A DNA stretch of 55,807 nt, taken from assembly GCA_028275165.1 (NCBI GenBank), contig JAQCNF010000077.1, positions 1 to 55,807 of the forward strand, read 5' to 3'. Within the stretch, counting starts at the first letter, position 1, and every line of letters starts with the position of its first letter. Below are positions 35,230 through 44,963 of the stretch, piece by piece. The notes beneath the pieces are model-generated. The model searched no databases, was not told the origin of the DNA, and was given only the letters and a program-made list of their open reading frames with translations. A program made the translations under genes and the position numbers. Source of the stretch: Haloquadratum sp. (GTDB lineage: Archaea > Halobacteriota > Halobacteria > Halobacteriales > Haloferacaceae).

Positions 35230-35596
35230 ACTGCCTGGGCTCAAGCGAGGTAGTTTGAGAGACGAGCTCAGAGTCATCAAAAAACATAAATGTTCGATCT
35301 TCATCCAACCCCGAGGCACCCGGCCTGTCCCGCCTACAGAAACCACTTGGTTTGATCATCAAGAATCGGGGAGAATAGCTGACTCTTACCCATCAGGGTG
35401 AATCCGACGCCCCCTCAACGATCCACCACTGATGGCAGGCCCAGATATTCTCCCGTTCTCAACCCGGACATTTGACAACAGCCACACAAACAAGTTTAAT
35501 ATCGTCGGTCATTATGCCTCCTGTCTCTTCGCTTGGTCTATACGAATAGCGAGCATTAGCGAAAGTGTCTATTGACCACCCATGGAATGACTGTGC
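35230..35596. other. Spacer with a dispersed repeat
   Basis: The segment 35233-35280 (GCCTGGGCTCAAGCGAGG... GAGAGACGAGCT... GAGTCATCA) closely resembles 48111-48161. It may be a TnpB-element end or tail. The rest has no gene; the last 60 bases precede the flavoprotein start. Confidence 0.45.
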
Positions 35597-37027
35597 ATGT
35601 CAGACCCGTTTATTGTGATTGGTGCAGACGCTGCTGGCCTCTCAGCAGCAAGCAAGTGTCGTCGGGATAATCCCAACCGGGAGGTCATTGTTTTTGAGCG
35701 TGGCGAGTGGGTCTCATACGCTCACTGCGGAACTCCATATTTTATCAAAGGCGCTGTCGATAAACTGACTGACCTCCAGTCACTTACGCCGAGTGCAGTC
35801 GAGAAACGCGGAATTGAGCTTCAACGAAAGCACGCGGCGACAGCAATTGATACTGTTTCTCACACAGTCACGGTGGCTGGCCCGCATGAGACTCAAGATG
35901 TTGATTACGATACGTTACTTATCGCAACAGGTGCCGAAGCAATCGACGCCCCGATTGAGGGGTCCAATCTCGGGAACGTCTTCAGCCTGCACGGGCTTGA
36001 CGACGCTGCCAACATCCGCGCACTATTAGAGCCGCCAACTGAATTCAGCAGCGACCGACTCGGGGGCGGGGGCTATCTTGATACAGATACAGTGCAGACG
36101 TATGGCGCTCGCGAACCACCAGAGACCGTTGCCATCATCGGTGGTGGATATGTTGGCATAGAAATGGCTGAAGCATTCCGTGCATGGGATTGCCGTGTTC
36201 ATCTGTTCCAGAGGGGTGAGACACTGCTCCCTGCATTTGGGGAGGCAGTTGGTGACATCGTTGCTGAACGACTTACCGATGCAAACGTTGAACTCCATCT
36301 CGACACAGAAGTGACAGCACTCACTGGCACTGACGGGACCGTTTCAGCAGTCACTTGCGATACCGGTGCCCAAATCTCGATTGATGCTGCACTCATTGGT
36401 ATCGGGATTAAACCAAATACAGAGCTCATTGCCGATACTCCTATTGAGAGTGGAAGAACCGGTGCAATTCAAACAGATAAGTACGGACAGACGACTGTTG
36501 ACGACGTCTATGCGGCTGGTGATGTAGCTGAGGTCACTCATACTGTGACCACTGAACCGACATGGAGTCCATTGGGCCTTCCAGCGAATCGTGTCGGCCG
36601 TGCAATTGGCATGACCATCGCCGGTTCACCAACCCCAGTCGGGTCCGTCGTAGAAACAGCGATGCTCAAAGCATTTGATCTTGAGTGTGGCCGAAGCGGG
36701 ATTCTTGATGATGAACGAGCGGAAGCAGCTGGTTTCGAGCCGCGCTCACAGACCATCACTGCACAGTCTCGTTCAGGATACTATCCTGGTGCTGCAGAGA
36801 CGACTGTTACACTCATGGCTGATGCAACCACAGGTCGACTGTTAGGTGGAAGCATCGTTGGAACTGATCGAGCAGCTGTTCGGATCAATACAATCGCGAC
36901 CGCTTTAGGTGGAGAATTCACTGTTGGCGAGCTTGAGCTTCAGGATCTGGGATACGCACCACCGTTTAGTCCTGTCTGGGATCCAATCCTCACTGCAGCG
37001 AAAGTTCTTCACGGGAGAGTTGGATAG
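35597..37027 (+). CDS. CoA-disulfide reductase/NADH oxidase-like flavoprotein
   Basis: The product has 476 residues. FAD binding is shown by FIVIGADAAGLSAAS and IDALLIGIGIKPNTE-like AALIGIGIKPN, and NAD(P)H binding by VAIIGGGYVGIEMAEAF. The redox Cys is in SYAHCGTPYF, the position of Cys43 in CoA-disulfide reductases. VYAAGDVAEV and the dimerisation domain (ETTVTLMADATTGRLLGGSIVG) complete the class. A 25-residue Gly/Asp-rich insert near residues 150-175 precedes the NAD domain and is unusual. Substrate could be CoA disulfide, oxygen or polysulfide. The gene ends four bases from the convergent copper ATPase. Confidence 0.88.
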   Translation: MSDPFIVIGADAAGLSAASKCRRDNPNREVIVFERGEWVSYAHCGTPYFIKGAVDKLTDLQSLTPSAVEKRGIELQRKHAATAIDTVSHTVTVAGPHETQDVDYDTLLIATGAEAIDAPIEGSNLGNVFSLHGLDDAANIRALLEPPTEFSSDRLGGGGYLDTDTVQTYGAREPPETVAIIGGGYVGIEMAEAFRAWDCRVHLFQRGETLLPAFGEAVGDIVAERLTDANVELHLDTEVTALTGTDGTVSAVTCDTGAQISIDAALIGIGIKPNTELIADTPIESGRTGAIQTDKYGQTTVDDVYAAGDVAEVTHTVTTEPTWSPLGLPANRVGRAIGMTIAGSPTPVGSVVETAMLKAFDLECGRSGILDDERAEAAGFEPRSQTITAQSRSGYYPGAAETTVTLMADATTGRLLGGSIVGTDRAAVRINTIATALGGEFTVGELELQDLGYAPPFSPVWDPILTAAKVLHGRVG

Positions 37028-37031
37028 ACAG

Positions 37032-39620
37032 TTAGTGATTCCAAAGTTTGCTAATCAGGCGATACTCTGTATCAGGGCTGTATCGACGGAACAAAAGACT
37101 GTTTGACAGCACTGATACTGATGAGAGCGCCATTGCTCCAGCAGCAAGGATGGGTTGTAAGAGACCCAATGACGCCAATGGAATCATCGCTATATTGTAG
37201 CCGAGTGCCCAAAATAGATTCTGTTTGATTTTGGCGAGCGTCCCAGCTGATATTCGGATTGCCCTCAGCACATCCATTGGGTCATCACGCATGAGCGTTA
37301 CATCCGCCGCCTCAATCGCGATATCAGTGCCTGAGCCAATCGCAGTCCCGACCGTAGCAGTCGCAAGCGCTGGAGCGTCATTTACTCCATCGCCGACCAT
37401 CATTGCCTGCTTGCCACGGGTTTGGATCGAATCGACAGCCGAAGCTTTCTCATCTGGAAGCACCTCTGCCTGGACATTGTCAGCTTTAATCGAGAGATTG
37501 CTCGCCACCGCTTTCGCTGTTATTTCATTATCACCTGTGATCATATGTACCTCCATCCCGCGATTACTCAACGCTTCCACCGCGTCGACAGCACTCGGTT
37601 TCACCGTATCTGCTCCTGCAATGACCCCGAGCAAGCGGCTCTCATCTTCAACCTGTTCACCCACTAAAATAACACTCTTCGCTGCCGATTCAAGTCTCTC
37701 TTGAGCAGCCCCTGCAGGTGCTGGGTCAATACCATGCGCCTCAAGTAACCGATCATTGCCAACAAGCACGGTCCGTTCATTAACGATCCCCTTAACACCT
37801 TGACCGGGAATGCTCTCAAACTCCGCCGCGCTGTCAAACTCGATGCCACGATTACGTGCAGCCTCAACGATTGCCCCCCCGAGTGGATGCTCGCTGTGAG
37901 TTTCGACACTTGCCGCTCGTGCGAGTAGCATATCGGTTGTTACCGCCACTGACGATTTCTCAAATGCTCCTCCGTCGGCACTTGGAGTGATCGGGACAAC
38001 GTCTGTGACAGCGATTTCACCCTCAGTCAGCGTCCCCGTTTTATCAAAAATCACTGTCTCTACCTGTTGAACCCGTTCAAGTACATCTCCGTCTTGAAAC
38101 AGAATTCCATGCGTCGCACCGATCGTTGTCCCAACCATCGTCGCTGCTGGTGTCGCGAGTCCAAGTGCACATGGACAGGCGATTAAAACAGCTGAAGCGA
38201 ACACTAATAAGGAGAACTCAAGCGTTGAAACGGCCCCGCCAGCAACGGTTGGTCCCCCCGCGATAATTCCCCACAACGGCAATGAACCAACGAGGTTAGC
38301 AAGCGTTTCTGGGAAAGCCATCCAGAGCACTGCCCATATAACAGCATTCGCGATGACTGCCGGGACAAAGAATGCAGAGATGCGATCAGCAACATTTTGA
38401 ATCGCTGGCTGCCGTGATTGCGCCTGCTTCACTGTCTCAACGATCTGCTGTAATGCCGTCTCTTCACCGATTTTTGTCGCCTCAACGAGTAGAGATCCAT
38501 TTTGATTAACTGTCGTTCCAACCACCTCATCACCAGGTGCCTTCGAGACTGGCAGTGACTCGCCAGTTAGCATTGATTCATCAACTGTCGAGTCTCCCTC
38601 GATAACGATACCATCAGTGGGTATTTTTTCTCCAGGTCGAACCTTCAGGTGATCTCCGACCTCAAGTTCTGAAACGGGAACTTCAATCTCACTCCCGTCT
38701 GCAGTGACTCGTGTTGCGGTATCTGCTTCGAGTTCAAGCAGCGACCGCAGGGCTTCAGAGGCCTGACCTTTTGATCGTGCCTCCAAGTAGTTGCCAAGAG
38801 TAATAAACACAAGAATGAGGACTGCTGTATCGAAATAAAGACCAGCACTCGGCAGGATGCCAATAAGCGCAATCACCGAGTATATATATGCAGTTGTCGA
38901 TCCCAGAGAAATAAGGACATCCATATTTGCGGTTCGATTCTTCACAACTGCAGTGTAGCTGTTTGTGTAGAACTCTCGACCGAGGATAACCTGAACAGGC
39001 GTGGCCAGTGCGAATGCAACCCATCCCGTGGTAATCGTCGTCCCGGGGATATGAGCTGGTAGCAGACCTGGGGCGAACAAGTGAGCAATCATCATGCCGA
39101 CAAGTGGGAGAGCAAGTACCCCTCCAAACAGCGCCAGTCGTTTTTGTGTGCGAATTTCCTCGCTGCGAACGGTGTCATCCGTTCGGTCTGTTCTTTCCCT
39201 CTCAGTCGCTGGAGTATATCCAGCCTGCCTGATTGCTGTTTCGAGGTCTAATCGGTCTACTTCTGCAGGGTTATACTCTATCTGTGCCTCATCAGTCGCA
39301 AAATTAACTGATGCATCGATGACTCCCGTGGTTTCTGTGAGTGCTGCTTCAGTTGACTCTGCGCAACTCGCACACGAGAGGTCGGTGACACCGAGTGTTT
39401 CTGTCTTCTTGCGTGGTTCATAGCCTGCGGTCGCAATTGCGTCGTATATCGTTGCCATATCGGCACGCGTGGAGTCATATTTGATTGTTGCCTCATTCGT
39501 GGCAGGGTTCACATCTGCGTTCTCAACCCCCTTCACCTCATTGAGAGCTGTCTCGACACTTTGTGAACAACTCGCACAGGACATTCCGGAGATACTAACG
39601 GTGCCGCGAGTAGTCACCAT
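37032..39620 (-). CDS. copA: Copper-transporting P-type ATPase
   Basis: The product has 862 residues from ATG 39620 ([18 protein letters not shown]). Two N-terminal heavy-metal domains carry GMSCASC (12-18) and LSCASC (81-86). The P1B core has TGES in the actuator, CPC in [13 protein letters not shown] in the transport helix, DKTGTLTEG with the phosphorylated Asp, SEHPLGGAI and [13 protein letters not shown] with the late NS and MxxSS residues fits the Cu+ exporter subclass. It uses ATP to pump copper out of the cell. The regulator gene with a metal-sensing TRASH domain lies 124 bases upstream on the same strand. Confidence 0.95.
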   Translation of the reverse strand: MVTTRGTVSISGMSCASCSQSVETALNEVKGVENADVNPATNEATIKYDSTRADMATIYDAIATAGYEPRKKTETLGVTDLSCASCAESTEAALTETTGVIDASVNFATDEAQIEYNPAEVDRLDLETAIRQAGYTPATERERTDRTDDTVRSEEIRTQKRLALFGGVLALPLVGMMIAHLFAPGLLPAHIPGTTITTGWVAFALATPVQVILGREFYTNSYTAVVKNRTANMDVLISLGSTTAYIYSVIALIGILPSAGLYFDTAVLILVFITLGNYLEARSKGQASEALRSLLELEADTATRVTADGSEIEVPVSELEVGDHLKVRPGEKIPTDGIVIEGDSTVDESMLTGESLPVSKAPGDEVVGTTVNQNGSLLVEATKIGEETALQQIVETVKQAQSRQPAIQNVADRISAFFVPAVIANAVIWAVLWMAFPETLANLVGSLPLWGIIAGGPTVAGGAVSTLEFSLLVFASAVLIACPCALGLATPAATMVGTTIGATHGILFQDGDVLERVQQVETVIFDKTGTLTEGEIAVTDVVPITPSADGGAFEKSSVAVTTDMLLARAASVETHSEHPLGGAIVEAARNRGIEFDSAAEFESIPGQGVKGIVNERTVLVGNDRLLEAHGIDPAPAGAAQERLESAAKSVILVGEQVEDESRLLGVIAGADTVKPSAVDAVEALSNRGMEVHMITGDNEITAKAVASNLSIKADNVQAEVLPDEKASAVDSIQTRGKQAMMVGDGVNDAPALATATVGTAIGSGTDIAIEAADVTLMRDDPMDVLRAIRISAGTLAKIKQNLFWALGYNIAMIPLASLGLLQPILAAGAMALSSVSVLSNSLLFRRYSPDTEYRLISKLWNH

Positions 39621-39744
39621 AGCATAAACTACGAGGTCTATACTTACGTGGATTGCTCTTTTGAATCGATTCCCAACATGCAGGAATCCTTTGCAATCCA
39701 AGGGAGCAGGAGAAGTTTCTCGACGGAAGCTCGAAAGGAGGATA

Positions 39745-40326
39745 TCAAGAGGACTCTTGCAATCGGTGATATCGCGATTCAAACGCCTCTAAACAGGAGT
39801 CACAACAGAACTCATGTCGCTCTCCGCCGAACTCTGCGTGGTCACCCTCCGCAGTGACAGTATTCCCACATTCTGCGCATGTCAGCGTGAATCCTGTCGC
39901 TCTGACCGCTGGGTGCCATTGGTGTGTGTCCAACACCTCGACTTCGTAAGTATCAATCAGCGAGAGGTCGAATATTCGTTGGATCTGCGCTCGAATTTGA
40001 TCGGTGCGAACTCGCACTGTACAAATAACGTCTCCAGTGGCTGTCACAAAGCGGTGCTCAACCGCGGTGTCGTGCCCAATGTCCTTGGGCAAGGCATCTG
40101 ATGCCGGATATATACGAATTAGAACTGTGATACCAGCTTGCATCTGTTCTGTATTGATATTGATAGTAAAGTGCTCTATCACCCCCGCTGCTTCGAGCCG
40201 GTCTACGCGACTTGACACAGCCGGAGCGGATAATCCAACTGCATCGGCGATCGTGCTGTACGGCGTCCGACCATCATCAACGAGATGTTCAAGAATTTCG
40301 ATATCAATCTGGTCAAGTTTAGACAT
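39745..40326 (-). CDS. AsnC/Lrp-type regulator with TRASH metal-sensing domain
   Basis: The product has 193 residues from ATG 40326 ([15 protein letters not shown]). The N-terminal AsnC helix-turn-helix is [30 protein letters not shown]. The middle resembles an Lrp ligand domain. The C-terminal TRASH domain has CAECGNTV and [13 protein letters not shown], cysteine positions used to sense copper in archaeal regulators. Adjacent to copA, it is the likely copper-responsive regulator of the pump, similar in layout to the CopT/CopR type described in archaea. Whether it activates or represses is unknown. Confidence 0.9.
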   Translation of the reverse strand: MSKLDQIDIEILEHLVDDGRTPYSTIADAVGLSAPAVSSRVDRLEAAGVIEHFTININTEQMQAGITVLIRIYPASDALPKDIGHDTAVEHRFVTATGDVICTVRVRTDQIRAQIQRIFDLSLIDTYEVEVLDTHQWHPAVRATGFTLTCAECGNTVTAEGDHAEFGGERHEFCCDSCLEAFESRYHRLQESS

Positions 40327-40406
40327 TCTTTTGGCGATATCTGGGTAACCAAATGGTTTTAATTTGAAAGCTCGTACCCCATGCAGATTAAAATAATTAA
40401 CTAAAT

Positions 40407-40688
40407 TCACTCTGAGACTGCCTCTACCCGATCGGCGTACTTGTTCAAATCCATGGCAAGCGTGCGTGCTTCTTCGGGCGAGAGAGAAAAGATGTCAGCG
40501 TGCGGGGCGACTGTTTCCAGCTCAGTGTTATCTATCTCGAGTTGAAGATTGACGCTTTTCGGAGTGTCTCGAGCAGCAGTAATATTGACGATTCCATAGG
40601 TCTCGGCGGTTCCCTCTGCACATTGTAATTCTGCATCAGCCATATTGAGCGAGGTATATGCGTTAATCCGGAGGAATCGATCCGGCAT
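40407..40688 (-). CDS. Small haloarchaeal protein (DUF6360-like)
   Basis: The product has 93 residues. It starts MPDRFLRINAYTSLNMADAEL and contains NITAARDTPKSVNLQLEIDNTELE and SLSPEEARTLAMDLNKYAD, fitting what I remember as DUF6360. The ATG shares one base with the stop of the upstream reductase gene (TAATG), so the two are translationally coupled. It probably assists the reductase or is simply co-expressed; no motif shows which. It is acidic and cytoplasmic. Confidence 0.8.
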   Translation of the reverse strand: MPDRFLRINAYTSLNMADAELQCAEGTAETYGIVNITAARDTPKSVNLQLEIDNTELETVAPHADIFSLSPEEARTLAMDLNKYADRVEAVSE

Positions 40689-42436
40689 TAGTCATCTGCT
40701 GGTGCTTCAGGACCAGCGTCCAATGCATCGTTTTCAGCGTATGGATACCACGTGCGTTTCGTATTGTGCATCATTGGATCTTCGTAAGTCGTTTCCGCAG
40801 GCTCAATCTTGGCAGCTAACTCTTCATCGGTGTGCCTCTGAATGAACGTGCGGAAACTTTCATCTTCAACGCGCTCGATAGCATAAGTATCGATCAGATT
40901 CGCAATTGCCCCGGGCACCTCATCAACAGGTACCCGTTGACCTACCCACCGAGCGAACTGCGGGTCGGAGCCAAGACCACCCCCGAGTCCGATATCAAGT
41001 GCCTCGACAGGTTCACCATTTTTTCGTGTTTTCATTCCTCGTAAGCTCACGTCAGCAATCTGTGGCTGCGCACATGAGGCCGTACACCCGGAAAGATGGA
41101 TATGGAACTCCTCCAGTCCATCAGGAATCGTCACGTTCGCCTTGAGCCACCGTGCAAATCTCACCTGCCGATTTTTTGTTTCAACAATTGAAAGCGAGCA
41201 GAACTCCGTTCCGGTGCAGGCAACTGATCCGCGCATGAACGGCGATGGTGTTGGCGAGTAATGCGTGAGTAACTCTGCATTCAAAAGAGCATCCAGCTCT
41301 GATTCGGGAACATCAGTAAGGATGATATTCTGCCGCTGAGAGAGCCGAACCTCACCAGACGCGTGTGTATCAGCCAATTCAGCCAGCTGTTTTATATCGG
41401 CCGCCCCCATCCGCCCAACAAGTACATTGAGTCCAACAAAGTACTTTCCATCCTTTTGAGGAAAGACTCCAACAAGATCGTTTCGTGGACCTTCGCCAGT
41501 ATTGTAGCTATACGACCTCCGCACATCCCGACCGGCGGTTTCTAACTCGAAGTCAATGTATTCACTCTGGAGAGTCGACCGGAGCTTTTCTGTGCCCCAC
41601 TCATCGACGAGGAATTTCATCCGCGCATTATATCGGTCATCGCGATCCCCATAGTCTCGGAATAGCGCTGAAAGACCGCCTGCAACTGTCGAGACGTTAT
41701 CAGGTTCCACCCAGACATCAATATCACGAGCCAGTCGTGGTTCATTACGCGACAAGCCTCCCCCAACTCGAATATTAAATCCAACTACCTCTGCTCCATC
41801 ACGGGTCTTGTATGCCGGCTCAAAGGCTAGATCATTGATATCTCCCTGTCCTGACCCATCAACCGATCCAGTCACCGAAACCTTCCATTTCCGAGGGAGG
41901 TTAGCATGATCATCGTTTCCTTTGAACGTCTTGTTTAACTCTTCAATAACTGGCCATGCATCGATAACCTCCTGTGCGTCCTTCCCTGCGACAGGATTTC
42001 CGACAATATTTCGCCAGGAATCTCCGCAGGCCTGCTGTGTCGAAAGCCCGTTCGCTTCGAGTTTCTCAAACACTGCAGGAACGTCCGACAACTCAATCCA
42101 GTGAAGTTGAATTGACTGTCGAGTGGTGAAGTCAGCATATGACGCTCCAAAAATGGGATTGACACCTGGACCACGAGCATATTCGTCGGCAATTTCTCCT
42201 ATGACCTGTAATTGTCCAGGTTTGAGTACGCCATTCGGCGTCCCAATCCGCATCATAAAATATCCTTCTTGTCCGTTTCGCTGATGATATAGCCCCCACC
42301 ATTTAAATCGTTCAAACCACGCATCGCGCTCGTCATCCGGGATCGTGTCAAATCCACTCTCAGCGAACTCAAAGAGATGTGTTCGAATGTCATCGCCGTA
42401 CACCTCTGACTTCCACCGTTCGACATCCGTTGGCAT
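40688..42436 (-). CDS. Ferredoxin-type nitrite/sulfite reductase
   Basis: The product has 582 residues. Two NiR/SiR ferredoxin-like half-domains frame the 4Fe-4S siroheme core. ACTGTEFCSLSIVETKNR and HLSGCTASCAQPQIADVSLRG supply the four cluster cysteines (CTGTEFC and CTASC). N-terminal GYFMMRIGTPNGVL and RQSIQLHWIELSDVP are the first substrate-pocket strands. Ferredoxin-dependent nitrite reductases and sulfite reductases share this pattern. The haloarchaeal context (assimilatory reductase with a small DUF6360-type partner) favours nitrite reductase, but sulfite is not excluded. It is cytoplasmic, reducing NO2- or SO3(2-) for assimilation. Confidence 0.9.
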   Translation of the reverse strand: MPTDVERWKSEVYGDDIRTHLFEFAESGFDTIPDDERDAWFERFKWWGLYHQRNGQEGYFMMRIGTPNGVLKPGQLQVIGEIADEYARGPGVNPIFGASYADFTTRQSIQLHWIELSDVPAVFEKLEANGLSTQQACGDSWRNIVGNPVAGKDAQEVIDAWPVIEELNKTFKGNDDHANLPRKWKVSVTGSVDGSGQGDINDLAFEPAYKTRDGAEVVGFNIRVGGGLSRNEPRLARDIDVWVEPDNVSTVAGGLSALFRDYGDRDDRYNARMKFLVDEWGTEKLRSTLQSEYIDFELETAGRDVRRSYSYNTGEGPRNDLVGVFPQKDGKYFVGLNVLVGRMGAADIKQLAELADTHASGEVRLSQRQNIILTDVPESELDALLNAELLTHYSPTPSPFMRGSVACTGTEFCSLSIVETKNRQVRFARWLKANVTIPDGLEEFHIHLSGCTASCAQPQIADVSLRGMKTRKNGEPVEALDIGLGGGLGSDPQFARWVGQRVPVDEVPGAIANLIDTYAIERVEDESFRTFIQRHTDEELAAKIEPAETTYEDPMMHNTKRTWYPYAENDALDAGPEAPADD

Positions 42437-42533
42437 ATCACTTCAAACGTTGGGGGTAATGAAAGACGACCGCACTGCGTCAAACTTCCCCGTCACTCCG
42501 ACTAAGCGGAACGTGTGACCGGTTTTCGAATTC

Positions 42534-42833
42534 TCATGAAATACGAATACTATCAAGTGCTTGATTGTAAAACTCACCGTCAATCACCCGTCCTACGGGT
42601 AACCACTGTAGTGTTCCATCTGTCCCACATCTAATACACTCACCATACACGCTCACACAAATCTTCGCTCCATCAGTGCTGACCGACTGAAAGTTTTCAA
42701 CGAGTAGATCAGTCAATGCACACTCACAGAAATCGAGTGCCCGCACCCGCCACAGCTCGCTTACACGCACCCTTCGCGTGTCATTTACTGAAATCCAGGC
42801 GCCATCATCAAGTACACGCAGCCGAATTGTCAT
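42534..42833 (-). CDS. Small cysteine-containing haloarchaeal protein
   Basis: The product has 99 residues from ATG 42833; the longer upstream frame is Cys/Ser-rich noise. It reads MTIRLRVLDDGAWISVNDTRRVRVSELWRV, then FCECALTDLLVENFQSV and YGECIRCGTDGTLQWLP. The CEC and CIRCG cysteines could bind zinc. It is beta-rich and without membrane segments. I am not sure of the family. It lies upstream of the reductase operon on the same strand, divergent from the small ORFs at 42957. Confidence 0.6.
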   Translation of the reverse strand: MTIRLRVLDDGAWISVNDTRRVRVSELWRVRALDFCECALTDLLVENFQSVSTDGAKICVSVYGECIRCGTDGTLQWLPVGRVIDGEFYNQALDSIRIS

Positions 42834-42956
42834 ATCGTATCGTGACTCGGAAGCGGCCAAACACTGTGGGTCAGGGCAAACAGCGACACTGCTGCTGACA
42901 TGTATACATCCATAAAACCGCCTGATGGAGCAGGTATTCACTCGCTGTATGCCGTC

Positions 42957-43160
42957 ATGAGTGTCGGCACCGACTTCCGGTACTCTGGAGTAGCGGACCC
43001 GTATTCCTCTGGCTTTGCGCTTATACCGCCCCGCGGGGAAAACCAGGACATGGTAAAACAGTCATCAAGTTCAGCTGGACCATCACGTCTCGAAGTTGTC
43101 GAACACGCACCAGCTGATGTCGCACCAGAGCTGTACTTTTCTGATGAGGCGAGCACATGA
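42957..43160 (+). CDS. Small hypothetical protein, coupled to the next ORF
   Basis: The product has 67 residues from ATG 42957; ATGs at 42900 and 43050 are alternatives. It reads MSVGTDFRYSGVADPYSSGFALI, a Ser-rich middle and an acidic end VVEHAPADVAPELYFSDEAST. I do not recognise the family. Its stop overlaps the start of the following ORF as ATGA, the main reason to think that it is translated. A TATA-like ATAAAAC lies near 42912. Confidence 0.5.
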   Translation: MSVGTDFRYSGVADPYSSGFALIPPRGENQDMVKQSSSSAGPSRLEVVEHAPADVAPELYFSDEAST

Positions 43161-43321
43161 ATGAGACAGAAAGTGCAACTAATCCTGGTGAGCAGCCTGA
43201 GACGAACGAAACAGATACAAATGTTGATGTGCCTGAAGAAGAGGCTCATCTTGACGATGTCGCGGATGGTGCAGGCTGCTGTGAAATCTGGGAACATCTC
43301 TCTGGTCACCGCGACGAGTGA
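43157..43321 (+). CDS. Small acidic protein with C-terminal GAGCCEIWEHLS motif
   Basis: The product has 54 residues. The N-terminal 35 are acidic and disordered (ETESATNPGEQPETNE...). The C-terminal DDVADGAGCCEIWEHLSGHRDE is compact and resembles the end of small haloarchaeal proteins that I remember but cannot name. The ATG overlaps the stop of the previous ORF by four bases. A double Cys could bind metal or form a disulfide. It is followed at 61 bases by the DUF7119-like gene. Confidence 0.6.
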   Translation: MNETESATNPGEQPETNETDTNVDVPEEEAHLDDVADGAGCCEIWEHLSGHRDE

Positions 43322-43381
43322 GTTTTCAATGACTCCGAGTGGGGGAAGCTTTTATTAGCCAACCGACTATGATGAGTTAGA

Positions 43382-44068
43382 ATGACTGCTGAGGACTCCG
43401 GCACAGACGGCCGATTAGACTCGCCACCGGCCGATCGAGAGGAACCGGTTGGCGAACCTGTCGTTCGATCGGACCCGAGTGTCGCCGGTCCCAAGGCACG
43501 CGATGCTGTTGGATTCGATCCTGACGATCCAGAGAGTGTTCAACGCGCAGCTGAGACAGTCCGTGCGTTCGCTGAGAACACTGTTGGAGCCGATGATAAT
43601 GTGTATATCCTACGCGGAGCTGCCGCATGTGCTGCCCTCGTTCGAGGCGTTGGATCGTATAAAGGGGCGGTAAAACGGGCCGGCGGTGAGGTATCAATCT
43701 CATTCGTCCGCAAGTGGGCACGAGTCCATGACCTCCCGCAGGCAATTCGCCGTCATGTTGCCTCCGGCGATATCGCGCCGACTGCAGCTAAGCATATCGC
43801 ACGTGTTTCTGGAATTGATCGATTAGATCTTGCTTGGGCAGTGATTGATGCCGATCTTACGGTTAGACAAGTTCGTCGAATCGCAGGAGAAGTAACCGAC
43901 GAAACAACGGCTGCAGACGCTCTTTTAACTCGTGGTATCGATCTTGGAAACCTCTCGGTGCGACTTCCGACAGATCACTATCGAGAGCTCAGGCGTCGGG
44001 CCTCGCTTGAAGATAAGCCCCCTGGTGAGATCATTGCAGAAGCGCTCAATCGAAGATTCAACGACTGA
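43382..44068 (+). CDS. Haloarchaeal DNA-binding-like protein (DUF7119-like)
   Basis: The product has 228 residues. After a Pro/Asp-rich N-terminus (about 45 residues) comes a helical core: VGFDPDDPESVQRAAETVRAFAENTVG, YILRGAAACAALVRGVGSYKGAVKRAGG, VSISFVRKWARVHDLPQAIRRHVASGDIAPTAAKHIARV. The ParB-like helix-turn-helix look of SFVRKWARVHDLP with GDIAPTAAKHIA suggests nucleic-acid binding. The C-terminus SVRLPTDHYRELRRRASLEDKPPGEIIAEALNRRF resembles a ribbon-helix-helix. It fits what I remember as DUF7119; the function is unproven. A TATA-like TTTTATTA lies near 43350. Confidence 0.8.
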   Translation: MTAEDSGTDGRLDSPPADREEPVGEPVVRSDPSVAGPKARDAVGFDPDDPESVQRAAETVRAFAENTVGADDNVYILRGAAACAALVRGVGSYKGAVKRAGGEVSISFVRKWARVHDLPQAIRRHVASGDIAPTAAKHIARVSGIDRLDLAWAVIDADLTVRQVRRIAGEVTDETTAADALLTRGIDLGNLSVRLPTDHYRELRRRASLEDKPPGEIIAEALNRRFND

Positions 44069-44210
44069 GCACCAAGCGCGACGTGTACTATCCTCTCAGT
44101 TCACCGGAGGGTTCGAATCTGTTTTCAGCCGACCTTCGGGGCTACACAGAACCCGGGAGGATACCTCAGGGCTTGGCGCTGGCGGACACACAGAACCAAG
44201 GAGGAAGGCA

Positions 44211-44224
44211 ACGGCTTTAGCCGT
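44211..44224 (-). repeat. Element-end hairpin overlapping the DUF429 stop
   Basis: ACGGCT and AGCCGT with a TT loop, preceded by AAGGCA and followed by GGGAGGAATCC, is the right-end pattern of TnpB-type elements. The TAA of the DUF429 gene (44217-44219) lies inside it. No TnpB body is left next to it. Confidence 0.6.
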
Positions 44225-44963
44225 GGGAGGAATCCGACTCGGGTGCAGAGGGAGATCGATATACGATTTCCATCGGAAGTCCCTCGTCATCAATTGTGGG
44301 ATCTGCTGGGAGCGTTTGCAGTTGTGATCGTGGGCCAACAGCAGTGAGTGCTGTCGCAAAAGCATCAATAAGGTCGTCATCGCTGGCTCCATCAAGACCA
44401 GACCTCGTCGCCTCCCAGAGATGATCATATACACTTGGTTCAACAGTTCGAAGTGCATCGACACGTTCCCAGTATCCACGTCGCGGCTCACCCAATTTGG
44501 AGAACTGCATTGCCTCTCCAGTAAATGCCCAGAGACATACTTCTGGGTGGCACTCTCGAAACACATCCCGTGCACGCGGAGTCTTTAGTAAAAACTGATC
44601 GACTTCATCGATCTTTGGTGTAATTCCCCACGTTTGACGATTCAAACTCCCATCAGTGCATGCCTCTTGTACCTGCTTTGCAGCTGTATAGGTTGGCTCA
44701 CGAGCCGCTGGACGGATTGGTGTCGGGAAGACACTCGTGTGTCGGTGTGGGCTCAGTTTTTGACGGGCTGCGGTGTCGCATGCACGTGGCTCGTTTGAGT
44801 CATTGCGAAGTCCAATCGGAACATCAATACAGATCCGCTCAGCGCTGCGATGTGCATTCCAGATGTCGGTAATACTCGCGTACACTCTCGCCGTTTCAAA
44901 CCCACTCTCTGAGTATACGACTGCAAGCCATCCTTCAGGGCATCCATCTACTCCGACAAACAT
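44217..44963 (-). CDS. DUF429 family protein (predicted RNase H-like fold)
   Basis: The product has 248 residues. MFVGVDGCPEGWLAVVYSE holds the first RNase H-like Asp, ICIDVPIGLRND the second, and SDDDLIDAFATALTAVG the third acidic cluster. FRECHPEVCLWAFTG and ITPKIDEVDQFL are typical of DUF429. The biochemical role is not established; a nuclease fold is predicted. The last residues (SPSAPESDSSHG) and the stop are encoded by an element-end hairpin, so the native C-terminus was probably replaced when an element inserted or decayed there. The core motifs are untouched. Confidence 0.88.
   Translation of the reverse strand: MFVGVDGCPEGWLAVVYSESGFETARVYASITDIWNAHRSAERICIDVPIGLRNDSNEPRACDTAARQKLSPHRHTSVFPTPIRPAAREPTYTAAKQVQEACTDGSLNRQTWGITPKIDEVDQFLLKTPRARDVFRECHPEVCLWAFTGEAMQFSKLGEPRRGYWERVDALRTVEPSVYDHLWEATRSGLDGASDDDLIDAFATALTAVGPRSQLQTLPADPTIDDEGLPMEIVYRSPSAPESDSSHG

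Noticed and set aside
37225..37704. Plus-strand ORF opposite the copper ATPase
   Set aside because: It is a shadow of the P-type ATPase; composition is low-complexity Ser/Ala.
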